Shown: one piece after another, positions 1 through 7,872 of the stretch
Position numbering within the stretch: the first letter of the stretch is position 1
Layout of the letters: every line of letters begins with the position of its first letter
Source: Urechis unicinctus
Lineage: Eukaryota; Annelida; Polychaeta; Xenopneusta; Urechidae
Length of the DNA stretch: 64,000 nucleotides
Assembly (NCBI GenBank): GCA_034190875.2
Contig: CM067353.1
Span: forward strand, 30,890,559-30,954,558
Direction: 5' to 3'
The notes under the pieces: generated by a model
Databases searched by the model: none
What the model was told of the DNA's origin: nothing
What the model saw: the letters and a program-made list of their open reading frames with translations, nothing else
Program-made: the position numbers and the translations under genes

Positions 1-71
1 TATATATATATATATGTATATATATAACCCAAAAATATGCGGTTTAGATATGCATAAATATATAAACAAAC

Positions 72-129
<58 letters not shown>

Positions 130-310
130 TTATATATATATATATATATAAAAGTTATATATATATAGATATATATGTATAAATATACAAATATATATAT
201 ATATATGTAAATATATATATTTATATACATATATTTATATATGTATATATATATACATTTATATATATATATATTATTTATATATATAAACATAAATAGA
301 TATATATAGA
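1..310. repeat. (TA)n-rich microsatellite block at left edge
   Basis: Almost pure TA dinucleotides with short interruptions fill the first 310 bases and continue off the window edge. The sequence changes abruptly at about 310 to the more GC-rich element 1. No gene is present. Because a second (TA)n lies at the other end of the element, this is either the real junction or a place where the assembly may be unreliable. Confidence 0.95.
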
Positions 311-487
311 AGTAGTATAGAGACTGGGGGTACAAGCACAGCAATCTAATACAGCAACCCAGAAAACACACATATACAGGGTGGCTCACATGAGTCACTG
401 AACCGCTCGCACCCCTCCCCCCCCCCCTATACTATACCATATGAGCCCAGCCCTTCCGGCCCCTATGGTATAGGCCCACACCAGTAG
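311..487. other. left non-coding margin of element 1
   Basis: About 180 bp of non-coding DNA separates the (TA)n from the first gene. It holds an 11-base C run (417-427) and a short inverted repeat (432-473, listed separately). I looked for a terminal inverted repeat shared with the right side of the element (12.9-13.2 kb) and saw none, so the true left terminus cannot be fixed. Confidence 0.5.
432..473. terminator. inverted repeat just downstream of the nuclease-like gene
   Basis: CTATACCATA (432-441) and its exact complement TATGGTATAG (464-473) form a 10-bp stem with a 22-base loop. It lies 15 bp past the stop of the minus-strand nuclease-like gene, where a transcript 3' end would be expected. 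The stem is certain; a termination or 3'-end role is inference. Confidence 0.35.
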
Positions 488-1165
488 TTAGTCACCATAG
501 AGGTCATTGAGTGATAAATATCTGAGACCGTAGCTGTAAGTTCCATTTTTCATGCGGTTGAGGTCCTGTATAAACTGGGCAACCTTAGCGTCGTTCTTCT
601 CGATAAAGTCGGGATCGGGACGAGCGGTTATCAATCTCATCGTAAAGAGCTTCCAACAGTAGAAAACCCCCGGCGGCCTCTCTGTGGTCCCACTCGGTCT
701 TTCCAACCAAGGACCGTGATGCTCCTGTTCCAAGCCCAGGCAACTATTAAACCTCCCGTTCGCACTATAGTCGCGGTCTTCAAGCCCCTCAATGGACACC
801 CACCCCCAAGCCACCGTCTCCTTATACTTCTTCTGATCCTTGTGATACACCTGGTTATACGCCTTAGCTCTCCCCAGGTCATCAAAGGAGCACAACCTGA
901 AAACGCAGTCGACAAACACCCCGATGGTCGCCACCGTACTGTGGTGCAACCCCAACAGAACCTGAGGCTTATACATATTCAGAATCACCCTCCCAGGACT
1001 CCGAGTGTAGGGGCACTTTATCTCGAGCAGCACAACCTCCTCAGGATGCCCCAGACAGACAGCATCCACTCCAGCCTGCCGGATTGGGAGCACACAAAAG
1101 CCATCCGGAGAGTAGGCCGATACAATGTCAGCAATGGTATTCAGCGAGAATGCGGATCTGGTCAT
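488..1165 (-). CDS. PD-(D/E)XK-type nuclease-like protein, probably N-terminally broken
   Basis: The 225-codon frame contains LLEIKCPY preceded by acidic positions (SPDG, GVDAV), the pattern of the E-x-K core of PD-(D/E)XK exonucleases of the YqaJ/viral-recombinase group, which process DNA ends during recombination or replication. The C-terminal half (KDQKKY..., DPDFIEKND) is not recognised. The apparent start at 1165 lies inside the end of the neighbouring membrane-protein frame (1128-1439). The two frames look like one disrupted coding stretch, joined by a frameshift or small deletion near 1140, rather than two genes with a natural overlap. The fold is inferred from the motif alone, and the first catalytic acid is ambiguous. 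A minus-strand cargo gene of element 1 is the best reading. Confidence 0.55.
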   Translation of the reverse strand: MTRSAFSLNTIADIVSAYSPDGFCVLPIRQAGVDAVCLGHPEEVVLLEIKCPYTRSPGRVILNMYKPQVLLGLHHSTVATIGVFVDCVFRLCSFDDLGRAKAYNQVYHKDQKKYKETVAWGWVSIEGLEDRDYSANGRFNSCLGLEQEHHGPWLERPSGTTERPPGVFYCWKLFTMRLITARPDPDFIEKNDAKVAQFIQDLNRMKNGTYSYGLRYLSLNDLYGD

Positions 1166-1439
1166 GCTTTTTCAACTTAATGGTCAGCCGCCTACTGATG
1201 AATTTTCCAGCAATTACAAGTAGCCCACAAGCGGCTCCAGTAGCACCCAACACTGTGGCAATAGGAATGGCAACTACTGTAGACATTACACCTGCACCAC
1301 TTGCGCCAAGACACATATCCACAGCAACTAAAGCAGTGTCTACAGCGTCCACTGAGTTTACTGCACACCTATTTTTTGTACATAGCACCATATTTTTCAA
1401 TTTCTTTCTCAAGGTATTGCTTCTTAAGACTGATCTCAT
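1128..1439 (-). CDS. small two-helix membrane protein, C-terminally disrupted
   Basis: A 103-residue frame begins with a basic stretch (LRKKLKN), followed by two hydrophobic segments at about residues 33-55 and 56-80 separated by small residues, then a basic tail ending KLKKHDQIRILAE. The two-helix plus K-K-H-D-x-I-x-x-L-A-E arrangement recalls a conserved protein family seen in cnidarian and other invertebrate genomes, which continues for several dozen residues as an amphipathic tail. Here the tail stops a few codons after LAE, and a similar-looking continuation (NTIADIVS) appears in the overlapping frame, so a frameshift or deletion near 1140 truncates it. The function is unknown; a virion or host-membrane role is conceivable. 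Confidence 0.55.
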   Translation of the reverse strand: MRSVLRSNTLRKKLKNMVLCTKNRCAVNSVDAVDTALVAVDMCLGASGAGVMSTVVAIPIATVLGATGAACGLLVIAGKFISRRLTIKLKKHDQIRILAEYHC

Positions 1440-1536
1440 TTAGCCGATAGGAGTGCCCCAGACCACATGGAGGAGGCTCCGGATTTAACGGTGCAGTCGT
1501 TGGTTGTTGTTTCATACTGTCTTTGTATACATAAGT

Positions 1537-2355
1537 CTATATATCAAGTTCAATTAGGAGTGAAGCTACAGACCAAGTCGCCCCTCTGTTTTGTGTGGTT
1601 GTATAAAAGTTAATAACGTTGCCTTGTTCTAGCTGTAAAGGCTGGTCTAAAGTTATTACAACAGCCCATTGGTTAGCAGGCTTACTTATTCCTACCACTT
1701 GATTCGTTCCATTAATAAGAGGAACGACTGCTATAGGACCAGCATCAGCACCAACACCCGAAGACAACCCCATACGAATGATCTTCCCATTACATAACAT
1801 GGTATATCCACAGCTTGAGTCTTGTGAGTCTCGACCCCTAGCCCCATGGCCAAACGACCACTCATATCCTCTGCGAAGAACACCACTTGCTTCTGCCCAA
1901 ATAGTAATGAGATGTTTCGTTTGGGAGTTTATGTGTTCTCTCAGGTCCCTGCGATGCTGTCTGTGTTGTGCATCAACATACTTTTTATTAGCAGCATCTT
2001 TAGGCGATATTGGGTCTCCCAACAGAACGATTTTATTATCTCCCATTTCAAGGTCTCCGTACATATCATCACCTTGTTTACTAACGCGTGAATTGGCTGC
2101 GGTAGTTACCAGATCTATTGTGTTTTGGTATGACATTGCTTGTCCTCCAGAGGATGGAAGGCCTATCGTAGGAAGTCCCGTGATCATGTTGCCATCCATA
2201 TTAAGATCCCTTTCCATTGTGTCCCCTACGGCACTTATTTTTTGTGAGTCACCAATAGATACATAGGTCTTTGTGGCATATTCCGAGAGGTCAGCACCAT
2301 GCACAGTTCTTGCCGGTTTTTGCCAAGGTCCATAAATACTCGTTTTTATTGACAT
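1537..2355 (-). CDS. phage-like fibre/adhesin protein
   Basis: An intact 272-residue frame. The N-terminal half holds two repeats of a tail-fibre shaft pattern: GDTMERDLNMDGNMITGL at about residues 43-60, and GDDMYGDLEMGDNKI followed by PKDAANKKYVD at about 95-130. The G-D-x-M-x-x-D-L-x-M-x-x-N-x-I pattern followed by D-A-A-N-K-x-Y-V-D is familiar from trimeric bacteriophage fibres. A short helical stretch (QHRRDLREHINSQ) leads to a C-terminal domain of about 110 residues rich in Gly, Ser and beta-strand residues, which would be the receptor-binding head. By position and composition this is the vertex fibre of the element's putative virion. It ends close to its structural neighbour, with only 29 bp to the frame at 2385. 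The start at 2355 is the only in-frame ATG giving the full shaft. Confidence 0.75.
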   Translation of the reverse strand: MSIKTSIYGPWQKPARTVHGADLSEYATKTYVSIGDSQKISAVGDTMERDLNMDGNMITGLPTIGLPSSGGQAMSYQNTIDLVTTAANSRVSKQGDDMYGDLEMGDNKIVLLGDPISPKDAANKKYVDAQHRQHRRDLREHINSQTKHLITIWAEASGVLRRGYEWSFGHGARGRDSQDSSCGYTMLCNGKIIRMGLSSGVGADAGPIAVVPLINGTNQVVGISKPANQWAVVITLDQPLQLEQGNVINFYTTTQNRGATWSVASLLIELDI

Positions 2356-2384
2356 CTTGTAAATTCAAGAACAACGCTAACAGG

Positions 2385-3035
2385 TTAGTCGTGGTTATCC
2401 AATAGCCTTCCTTTATTATCGCATAACTGAACCTTTAACTCATGCATTGTTCCGCTAGTGACACGCTTACAGACAGGATTAGCGATGTTCGTGGTTATAA
2501 TATCACCGAAAGAGCCACCCGCTAAGCCAACAACTTCAAGAAGCGTAGTGGGCGCACCATCTAGCATGTTGTGCGTGGTGCTGACTTGATTGAGGTGAAC
2601 ATAAATTGTGTTAAATATGCTAAAGTTGATGGGCCGGTCACCTATGTAAGTACCTGAAGGAATTTATTGCCTACCCTGACCGTCATCAAGACCCAACATT
2701 TTTAACACACCGTCTGATATGCGTGCAGCCCCATTATCAGGAATTGTGAGGGTTATAACCTCATTTGCAGCATTAACCTCTAAACCAAGACCTATTGATG
2801 TAATCTGCTGCTGAAGAAGGCTGAAACTCCAGAGACCAGTTTTTAATTGGACAGATCCTCACTCATCTGAAGTTCTTGACTGCCATTGAATGGTCTCGTT
2901 TGATTCGAGATTGTACCAGCCCACAGTATACGTGATTGACCTTAGGCCAGCACATAGACCGCCCGCAGTGTTGTCAATAGGATTTTGCAGGGACACAGCG
3001 CCGCCGCTTTGAACATTTGACAGAGTGTGATACAT
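2385..3035 (-). pseudogene. putative structural (vertex/minor capsid) protein with two in-frame stops
   Basis: One continuous frame of 216 codons runs from ATG at 3035 to the stop at 2385, interrupted only by TGA (2856-2858) and TAA (2664-2666) with no change of frame. Similarity of style to its neighbours and typical conserved stretches (YHTLSNVQSGG near the start, TGLWSFSLLQQQI mid-way, MHELKVQLCDN near the end) continue across both stops, so they are recent lesions or are read through. The family is one I recall as a conserved companion of this type of capsid gene in invertebrate genomes; its function is not established. Its position next to the fibre gene suggests a virion component. An upstream in-frame ATG at 3053 exists, but the 3035 start leaves the neighbour's start clear. 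Confidence 0.6.
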
Positions 3036-3044
3036 AGCGCTATG
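3033..3044. promoter_or_regulatory. 12-bp perfect palindrome carrying both start codons of a divergent gene pair
   Basis: CATAGCGCTATG is identical on both strands. Its left CAT is the minus-strand ATG of the gene ending at 2385, and its right ATG (3042) starts the plus-strand gene. The two start codons are separated by only 6 bp, so any promoters must lie inside the opposite coding region. The palindrome is directly visible; a regulatory role is inference. Confidence 0.5.
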
Positions 3045-4335
3045 AATAAACAAGCCTTTAGTTTCAATAGAAAAGCTACATATAAAGCGGGCGGGGTGTA
3101 TCCAGCCTCATATGGTGTGGGAGATAAACTAACCCGACAAACAATTCAAGTTGTGCACAATGGTGGTACATTCACAGAAAAGTTTCTTGATCTATTCAGT
3201 AACTATAAGGTGCCACCGGTAACAGCGGACAAAGTAGTAAAAGACTGGTTGACAAATCCAATGCAGTTTTGGCAGAACCAGGTAAACTTTGCGGTGTGGT
3301 GTGCAACATCCGGCTGCGGTGTGTCATCCCACGACCACCTTGAGGCTGGGATTCCACTCGTGAAAGCTCTCTACACCTTTCACCTTTATTACACAGTGCG
3401 TCGCCTATTAGCAGAACTGCAAGCGCCTCTACCTCAGGATCATGCCTATGACCCCTATAACAATACATATGACAAGAGGGACTCTGCACTAACTTTGGTG
3501 TTCTACCAAACACAGACTGGCGCCAGAAGGCAACCGTAGCTAATAGTGGCCTTGGTATCTTATATGCACATGATGCGTATGGTTATGGGAGTGTCGTCAA
3601 GGTTGCTGGTCGAAACGTTCGTTATGACCCTACACGGATGGCCTTTGAGGCGGAAAAGGATACAAAGCCAGGTTTTGCCTACGCGAGCAACCTACAATCC
3701 TTTCAGGAGAAAATGGGTGCTGTTCTACATCTAGCAGAGGGACCTGAAGCAGACGAGGCCTGGAGTACATTCATACTGGACACGTCTGAGGGTTTTACAC
3801 AAACCGGCGTTGAGCGAATTAACGACAGCATTCGGACCTATGTCTGGGCCATTCTTGAGGCTCAGGCGCAGACCCGCTCAGAGATACTAGGTGTTGGAAC
3901 GTCCTTTGATGCTCAAAAGCAATTTTAGGCCAACGTTGAGGATGCCATCAACTCCCCAGTGGATATTCCGTCATCTATCCGACGGTATCAGAACGTCCTC
4001 CAGAATGCCTCTTCAAAGGTTGATTATGTGTTTGGAACGGGCCTGTACATGGCTCCGTCTGATATGAGCCTCGCCATTGGAAACGTTGTTGGGTACAACA
4101 ATCTGATTACCATTGCAACTGAGGAACAGCAAATCGGCAGCAATACTGATGTCAACACGGTTGTTGCACTTTCAGATAGAGGAAGCTTTGACCCTCAGCC
4201 CGCCGCCCCGACCCTCCACCCGCGGTCGAAGACCCTTCACCCGCTACTCTGCCATCTACGCACGAGGATGAGAAAACCGCTCTTATTATAGGTGAAATCG
4301 CTATAGGCTTAGCTGTGCATTGGTTTGCTACGTAG
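3042..4335 (+). pseudogene. large putative structural protein, broken by two frameshifts and a stop
   Basis: The first frame (3042-3539) contains FWQNQVNFAVWCATSGCGVS and a YDPYNNTYDKRD segment. The protein continues in a second frame (about 3500-4190; FGLGILYAHD-like region, then GVERINDSIRTYVWAILEAQ, then MAPSDMSLAIGNVVGYNN), which contains an in-frame TAG at 3926-3928 between QKQF and ANVEDA. A third frame shift near 4190 leads to a Pro-rich linker and a C-terminal hydrophobic segment (TALIIGEIAIGLAVHW) ending at TAG 4333-4335. The total is about 430 codons. It is a conserved but unnamed family in this element lineage as far as I recall. It sits between the fibre-side genes and the capsid gene, so penton, scaffold or minor capsid are all possible. 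The membrane anchor at the very C-terminus is visible only after correcting for the last shift. Confidence 0.6.
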
Positions 4336-5637
4336 TAAGTCACGGAGTATCAGGAGGATAACTCCCCCCACCGCCACAGCTGCGGCCCATACATGTTCTG
4401 CCATCCAACCAGCCACCTTTGCAGATGACGTAAGCAGCCATGATACGATGGAGCCAATAATTCCTGGAAGGGCAGCTGCTGCCTTACCGGCTAGACCCTT
4501 CAAAACGTTTGCCAAGGAGTTCAGCTGTTTTTTAATCCATTCCTTTACCCCGGGCTTATCAGCTGGCGTCGGCGTTGGTGCTGGGGTTGCACTAGTGCTC
4601 CCTCCATCCGTCAAAGCAACTACCAGGGTCGAGATTGCCAATCCAATCGCAGTGAGGATGGAGGCAATTGTTATGCCCTGCTCCCGGAACTGGGTGCGTA
4701 CACCCTCAGCTAGTGTTGTGTCCTCGTTAAGAAGTCTGTTGATCGTTTCCCTGATGCGGTTAATTTGGGTCCTTAGACGGTTACGGTTTTCAGAGGCAGC
4801 CTCAATACGGGCACTCCGCAGATCCTGCAGCTCTGCAAGCTCATTTGCTTGGAATCTCCATGCTCGACTATCACCCCTCCCTTCCTCCTCCAGGCTTGCC
4901 ATTTTAGCTTTCCGATGTTTTATATCCCTTTCTAACTCAGTTATCTTAGCTAGGTTGTTGACCAGCTCACCCCTCTGGGTCTGCATAGCCTTGTCAAGCC
5001 CCATAAGTTCTCTGAGTGGTAGTTCGTTGTCTGTTTGTGTACCTAGGTCTTGTATGGCGTTATGAACGCCCACTATGAAGCTTGTTTCTTCCACACCACC
5101 TTGCTCTGTCACAGCTTCAAGGCTGCTCATTTCTAACATATCTGGAAGGGCAGCTTCCGCTTGAGCAGCGGCTTGGTCAACGCCTTGTAGGACTTTTACT
5201 GCCATTGTGGATAGTTCAGCGGTCACTCCAAGAGCCCGAGCAAGCTGTGTACCACCGTAATCTAGGATACTCCTAGGAGAGAGGAATTTGTTTGGATTGT
5301 TCTTCCATGTCAGAAGATTCCATTCTCGGCCCCACTTAACCCAAAGGTCACCTTGTTGAGACAATCTAAACTCCAGAGTGGCCTGCAGCCCATGCTTAGA
5401 CACTGCCTTCTCCCACCTCGTAACTAAGACTTCAGTTTCTTCTTTGGAACCCACCTGATCTTCTGTTAACCCAGCAGGCATTTCAGTAATAGCCCATGGT
5501 GGAATAGTAGTACTCGACGTATCTAAAGTTTCTTCAATCAGGTTAGTCTCCTCATCATCAAAGCTAGTCTCATTATTCTCCCCTCCCATAACCCCTTCCT
5601 CCTCTGGGTCGTCAAATCCTGGGTTATCGAACTCCAT
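4309..5637 (-). CDS. coiled-coil protein with C-terminal membrane segments
   Basis: An intact 442-residue frame. Residues 1-60 are very acidic (DDPEEEG, FDDEETN). Residues about 75-180 form a mixed region with WVKWGREWNLLTW. Residues about 205-315 are a long charged coiled coil (ELERDIKHRKAKM, QINRIRETINRLLNE). A hydrophobic helix follows at about 325-348, then a Thr/Pro linker (PAPTPTPADKP), then two more hydrophobic stretches at about 385-405 and 410-432. This layout suits an internal-membrane or tail-tube-like virion protein that bridges membrane and capsid, but no named family is recognised. Its 3' end overlaps the 3' end of the plus-strand gene by 27 bp (convergent), and its start is only 40 bp from the capsid start (divergent). 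Confidence 0.65.
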   Translation of the reverse strand: MEFDNPGFDDPEEEGVMGGENNETSFDDEETNLIEETLDTSSTTIPPWAITEMPAGLTEDQVGSKEETEVLVTRWEKAVSKHGLQATLEFRLSQQGDLWVKWGREWNLLTWKNNPNKFLSPRSILDYGGTQLARALGVTAELSTMAVKVLQGVDQAAAQAEAALPDMLEMSSLEAVTEQGGVEETSFIVGVHNAIQDLGTQTDNELPLRELMGLDKAMQTQRGELVNNLAKITELERDIKHRKAKMASLEEEGRGDSRAWRFQANELAELQDLRSARIEAASENRNRLRTQINRIRETINRLLNEDTTLAEGVRTQFREQGITIASILTAIGLAISTLVVALTDGGSTSATPAPTPTPADKPGVKEWIKKQLNSLANVLKGLAGKAAAALPGIIGSIVSWLLTSSAKVAGWMAEHVWAAAVAVGGVILLILRDLLRSKPMHS

Positions 5638-5677
5638 GTCTGTGTGTTAAAGATATAAGTGTAATTAAGAATTCAAC
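5638..5677. promoter_or_regulatory. 40-bp bidirectional promoter gap
   Basis: This is the only space between the ATG of the minus-strand coiled-coil gene (5637) and the ATG of the capsid gene (5678). It is AT-rich in contrast to the flanking genes and includes AAGATATAAGTG. It must hold or overlap the transcription starts of both genes. A specific TATA or initiator element cannot be assigned from sequence alone. Confidence 0.4.
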
Positions 5678-6976
5678 ATGACGAGTACTTACGGGCGCAA
5701 ACTAAACCCACACCGTCGGATACGCGAACCCCTTGGGGTAAAGGGCGTGCGACAATCTGTAGTCGTTACAAACAATCCAAGCACTATTGATCAGAACCAA
5801 CAACTGCTGGTTCGCTTCCCCAATCTAGGTGCAGAAGACGTCAGTGTTCCAGGGACAGCACGGCTGGCCTTTACAATCACGCTGACCTCGACTGATGTTA
5901 ACCGCAGCGTTGTGCAAAACTTGGGCCGCGCCGTGGTTAAGAAAATGACAATCAAGATTTCTGGCAATGAGGTCATGTCTATTGATGACAGCGATGCGTA
6001 CCACTGTTACCATGACTTGTGGCGGACTGCACAGGAGAGACAGGGCCTCCTGTACCAGGGCATTGACACATCAGATGATAGAAACGCAACTAAGATACGA
6101 CTGGGGGCAGGAGACAAGGACGAGACCGAGGTAGAGGACAAGGCCGTAGCCGATGTGTATGGTAACAGGTTCTACGTCCCGCTTGACTTTGAACTCCTCA
6201 AGAGCCACATGCCATTCTACCAGAGTGCGCTTAGTGACAGACTGGAATACGAGCTCACGTTCAACGACTACAGCCGCGTAATTATTGCAGCAAGTGACAC
6301 CGACGCCAGCTACAAAATTGATGGCATCTCGCTGGAGTATGACATAGTTACCCAACCAGAGTTGGCCCGCATGATACGCACCCAGTACACAGGTCGGCTC
6401 TCGATTCTGTACGACCGTGTACTTCGTCACAGGAAGCTTGTATACAATAAAAAAGATACACTGAGGAACATCAATCTGAACGTGCCGACTCGCAGCATGA
6501 AGGGCATCCTACTGCTCTTTGAAAATCCAGCCTGGGGTGTCTCTTTCGGCAGGGTAACAGAGGCGTTCTACAACCCAAAGATAACGAAGGTCGAGGTGAC
6601 CATTGAGGGCATCCCCAATCAGCTCTATGCCCAGGGCATGCGTGGCTACCAGCAGTGGGACGAGGTGAAGAAGGCCTGTGCAGCAACGAGTAAACGAGAC
6701 CCCAGTGTAGCAATAGCAATAAAAGACCTGGCATTGTCAGACGTTTCCCTAGGAGAGTACCTAACCAAGAAGTATGCTATGTGGCTCGACTTAAGGACGA
6801 GTGATGACGACCAGCTGCACGGTAGTGGCAGGACTGTGGAGAAAGCGTCTGAGGGCATCACCATACAGATCACAAAAAAGGCAGAGGCGGCCGGCACATT
6901 GAACGTTTACATGTATATTGTAATGGATGCACTGCTTAACATTAAAGATGGCAGGTTCGTCAGCGCACTCTACTAA
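5678..6976 (+). CDS. major capsid protein, double jelly-roll type
   Basis: An intact 432-residue frame with no cysteine-rich or membrane segment, rich in predicted beta strands. A basic N-terminus (GRKLNPHRRIRE) precedes NPSTIDQNQQLLVRFPNL and VPGTARLAFTITL. The C-terminal half carries TKVEVTIEGIPNQLYAQGMR and ends LNVYMYIVMDALLNIKDGRF. Length, strand pattern and position directly before the packaging ATPase match double-jelly-roll capsid proteins of Polinton/adintovirus-like elements. It is clearly different from the classical Polinton capsid protein, a remnant of which lies at 42.98-43.78 kb in this window. It is the least damaged gene of element 1. Its last 29 bases overlap the ATPase start. 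The fold assignment is inference from pattern and synteny, not from an alignment. Confidence 0.75.
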   Translation: MTSTYGRKLNPHRRIREPLGVKGVRQSVVVTNNPSTIDQNQQLLVRFPNLGAEDVSVPGTARLAFTITLTSTDVNRSVVQNLGRAVVKKMTIKISGNEVMSIDDSDAYHCYHDLWRTAQERQGLLYQGIDTSDDRNATKIRLGAGDKDETEVEDKAVADVYGNRFYVPLDFELLKSHMPFYQSALSDRLEYELTFNDYSRVIIAASDTDASYKIDGISLEYDIVTQPELARMIRTQYTGRLSILYDRVLRHRKLVYNKKDTLRNINLNVPTRSMKGILLLFENPAWGVSFGRVTEAFYNPKITKVEVTIEGIPNQLYAQGMRGYQQWDEVKKACAATSKRDPSVAIAIKDLALSDVSLGEYLTKKYAMWLDLRTSDDDQLHGSGRTVEKASEGITIQITKKAEAAGTLNVYMYIVMDALLNIKDGRFVSALY

Positions 6977-7577
6977 GTTTACATTTCCAGATTGTCCCTG
7001 TTCGGCAATTGTTTGTGGGCAGACAGGATGTGGGAAAACCGCATTCATCCTTGACCTACTTGAAGGGCCCTTCTTTGGTGCCTTCGAGCATATTGTAATC
7101 CTCTGCCCTACCATACGTTTCAACGAGGCCTATCAGACGCGGTCATGGGTGTGGGATGATTCAGAGGTGTACGTGGTTGATCCAGGGGTGCGGCTCCATG
7201 ACCACCTGAGGGCTTTCTACCATTGTTTTAAGGGCGAGCCAACCCTGTACATTATTGATGACTGTTCCGCAACAAAGGCCCTAACCAAGAAGAAAGACAT
7301 GTTATCCGAACTGGCCTTTAGCGGCCGCCATGCGCACCAAAGTGTCTGGGTCCTCAGCCAAAAGTACAACTCTGTGCTTAAGGACTTACGTGAGCAGACT
7401 CGCTGGATGGTGCTCTTTCACACCAAGGACAGTGACTCGTTTGAAGACGCCTTACGTGAAAATGATGTAATTCCAACAAAGGAGGAACGTGCCACAGTAC
7501 GCCAACTACTAGCAAAGACCAAGCACGCAAAACTGCTGCTGAAGACTAATCAGCCTACTGCATATGCCGTCGATTGA
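6948..7577 (+). CDS. DNA-packaging ATPase (FtsK/HerA, A32-like)
   Basis: A 209-residue P-loop ATPase. The Walker A motif GQTGCGKT lies at residues 24-31, the Walker B motif LYIIDD at 100-105, and a sensor-type stretch (VWVLSQKYN) about 35 residues later. The short, single-domain form is that of the packaging ATPases of Polintons, virophages and large DNA viruses, which pump the genome into the preformed capsid at a vertex. I prefer ATG 6948 over 6927 because it keeps the Walker A about 24 residues from the N-terminus, as usual in the family. The gene overlaps the capsid gene by 29 bp upstream and the next small gene by 14 bp downstream, indicating tightly packed co-oriented genes. No lesion is seen. 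Confidence 0.85.
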   Translation: MAGSSAHSTKFTFPDCPCSAIVCGQTGCGKTAFILDLLEGPFFGAFEHIVILCPTIRFNEAYQTRSWVWDDSEVYVVDPGVRLHDHLRAFYHCFKGEPTLYIIDDCSATKALTKKKDMLSELAFSGRHAHQSVWVLSQKYNSVLKDLREQTRWMVLFHTKDSDSFEDALRENDVIPTKEERATVRQLLAKTKHAKLLLKTNQPTAYAVD

Positions 7578-7872
7578 AGCGATATTGGCCTTGATAGCAG
7601 CCGCTGCCTCAGTAATCAATTTAGGTTTCTTCATCTGGGTAGTGGTGTGGTATTTTGAAGCTCGAAGGTGTATACGTATATTCATGGATCCTGATACCAT
7701 TATTGATAAACTCCTTGAACAGGACTCGTCTAGCTTAGTGGAGACAAAGTTTGGGGGAGCGGAACCTAGTTGCACCCCTGGTGTAGATATGTCTTCTAAG
7801 AGAGTCAGGCCCGTCAGTACCTTGGTTTGGAGCGCATTACAATTGAATCAATGTCTGATGAAGAGATCATAA
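7564..7872 (+). CDS. small single-helix membrane protein
   Basis: The frame encodes 102 residues beginning MPSIEAILALIAAAASVINL. One strong membrane helix occupies about residues 4-29 (ending FFIWVVVWYF), followed by a basic-then-acidic soluble tail. It overlaps the end of the ATPase gene by 14 bp. The last about 25 codons run alongside the upstream part of the next gene in another frame, so the natural C-terminus may be earlier, or a single-base indel near 7800 may have separated it from the 7851 gene. It is the first of five small conserved genes between ATPase and integrase. The family is not named to my knowledge; a small virion membrane protein is plausible. Confidence 0.5.
   Translation: MPSIEAILALIAAAASVINLGFFIWVVVWYFEARRCIRIFMDPDTIIDKLLEQDSSSLVETKFGGAEPSCTPGVDMSSKRVRPVSTLVWSALQLNQCLMKRS

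Noticed and set aside
637-1180. Frames on both strands opposite the nuclease-like gene (637-915 - and 716-1180 +)
   Set aside because: Shadows of the minus-strand coding region; no independent features.
4325-5276. 246- and 64-codon plus-strand frames opposite the coiled-coil gene
   Set aside because: Antisense shadow of an intact, compositionally convincing minus-strand gene.
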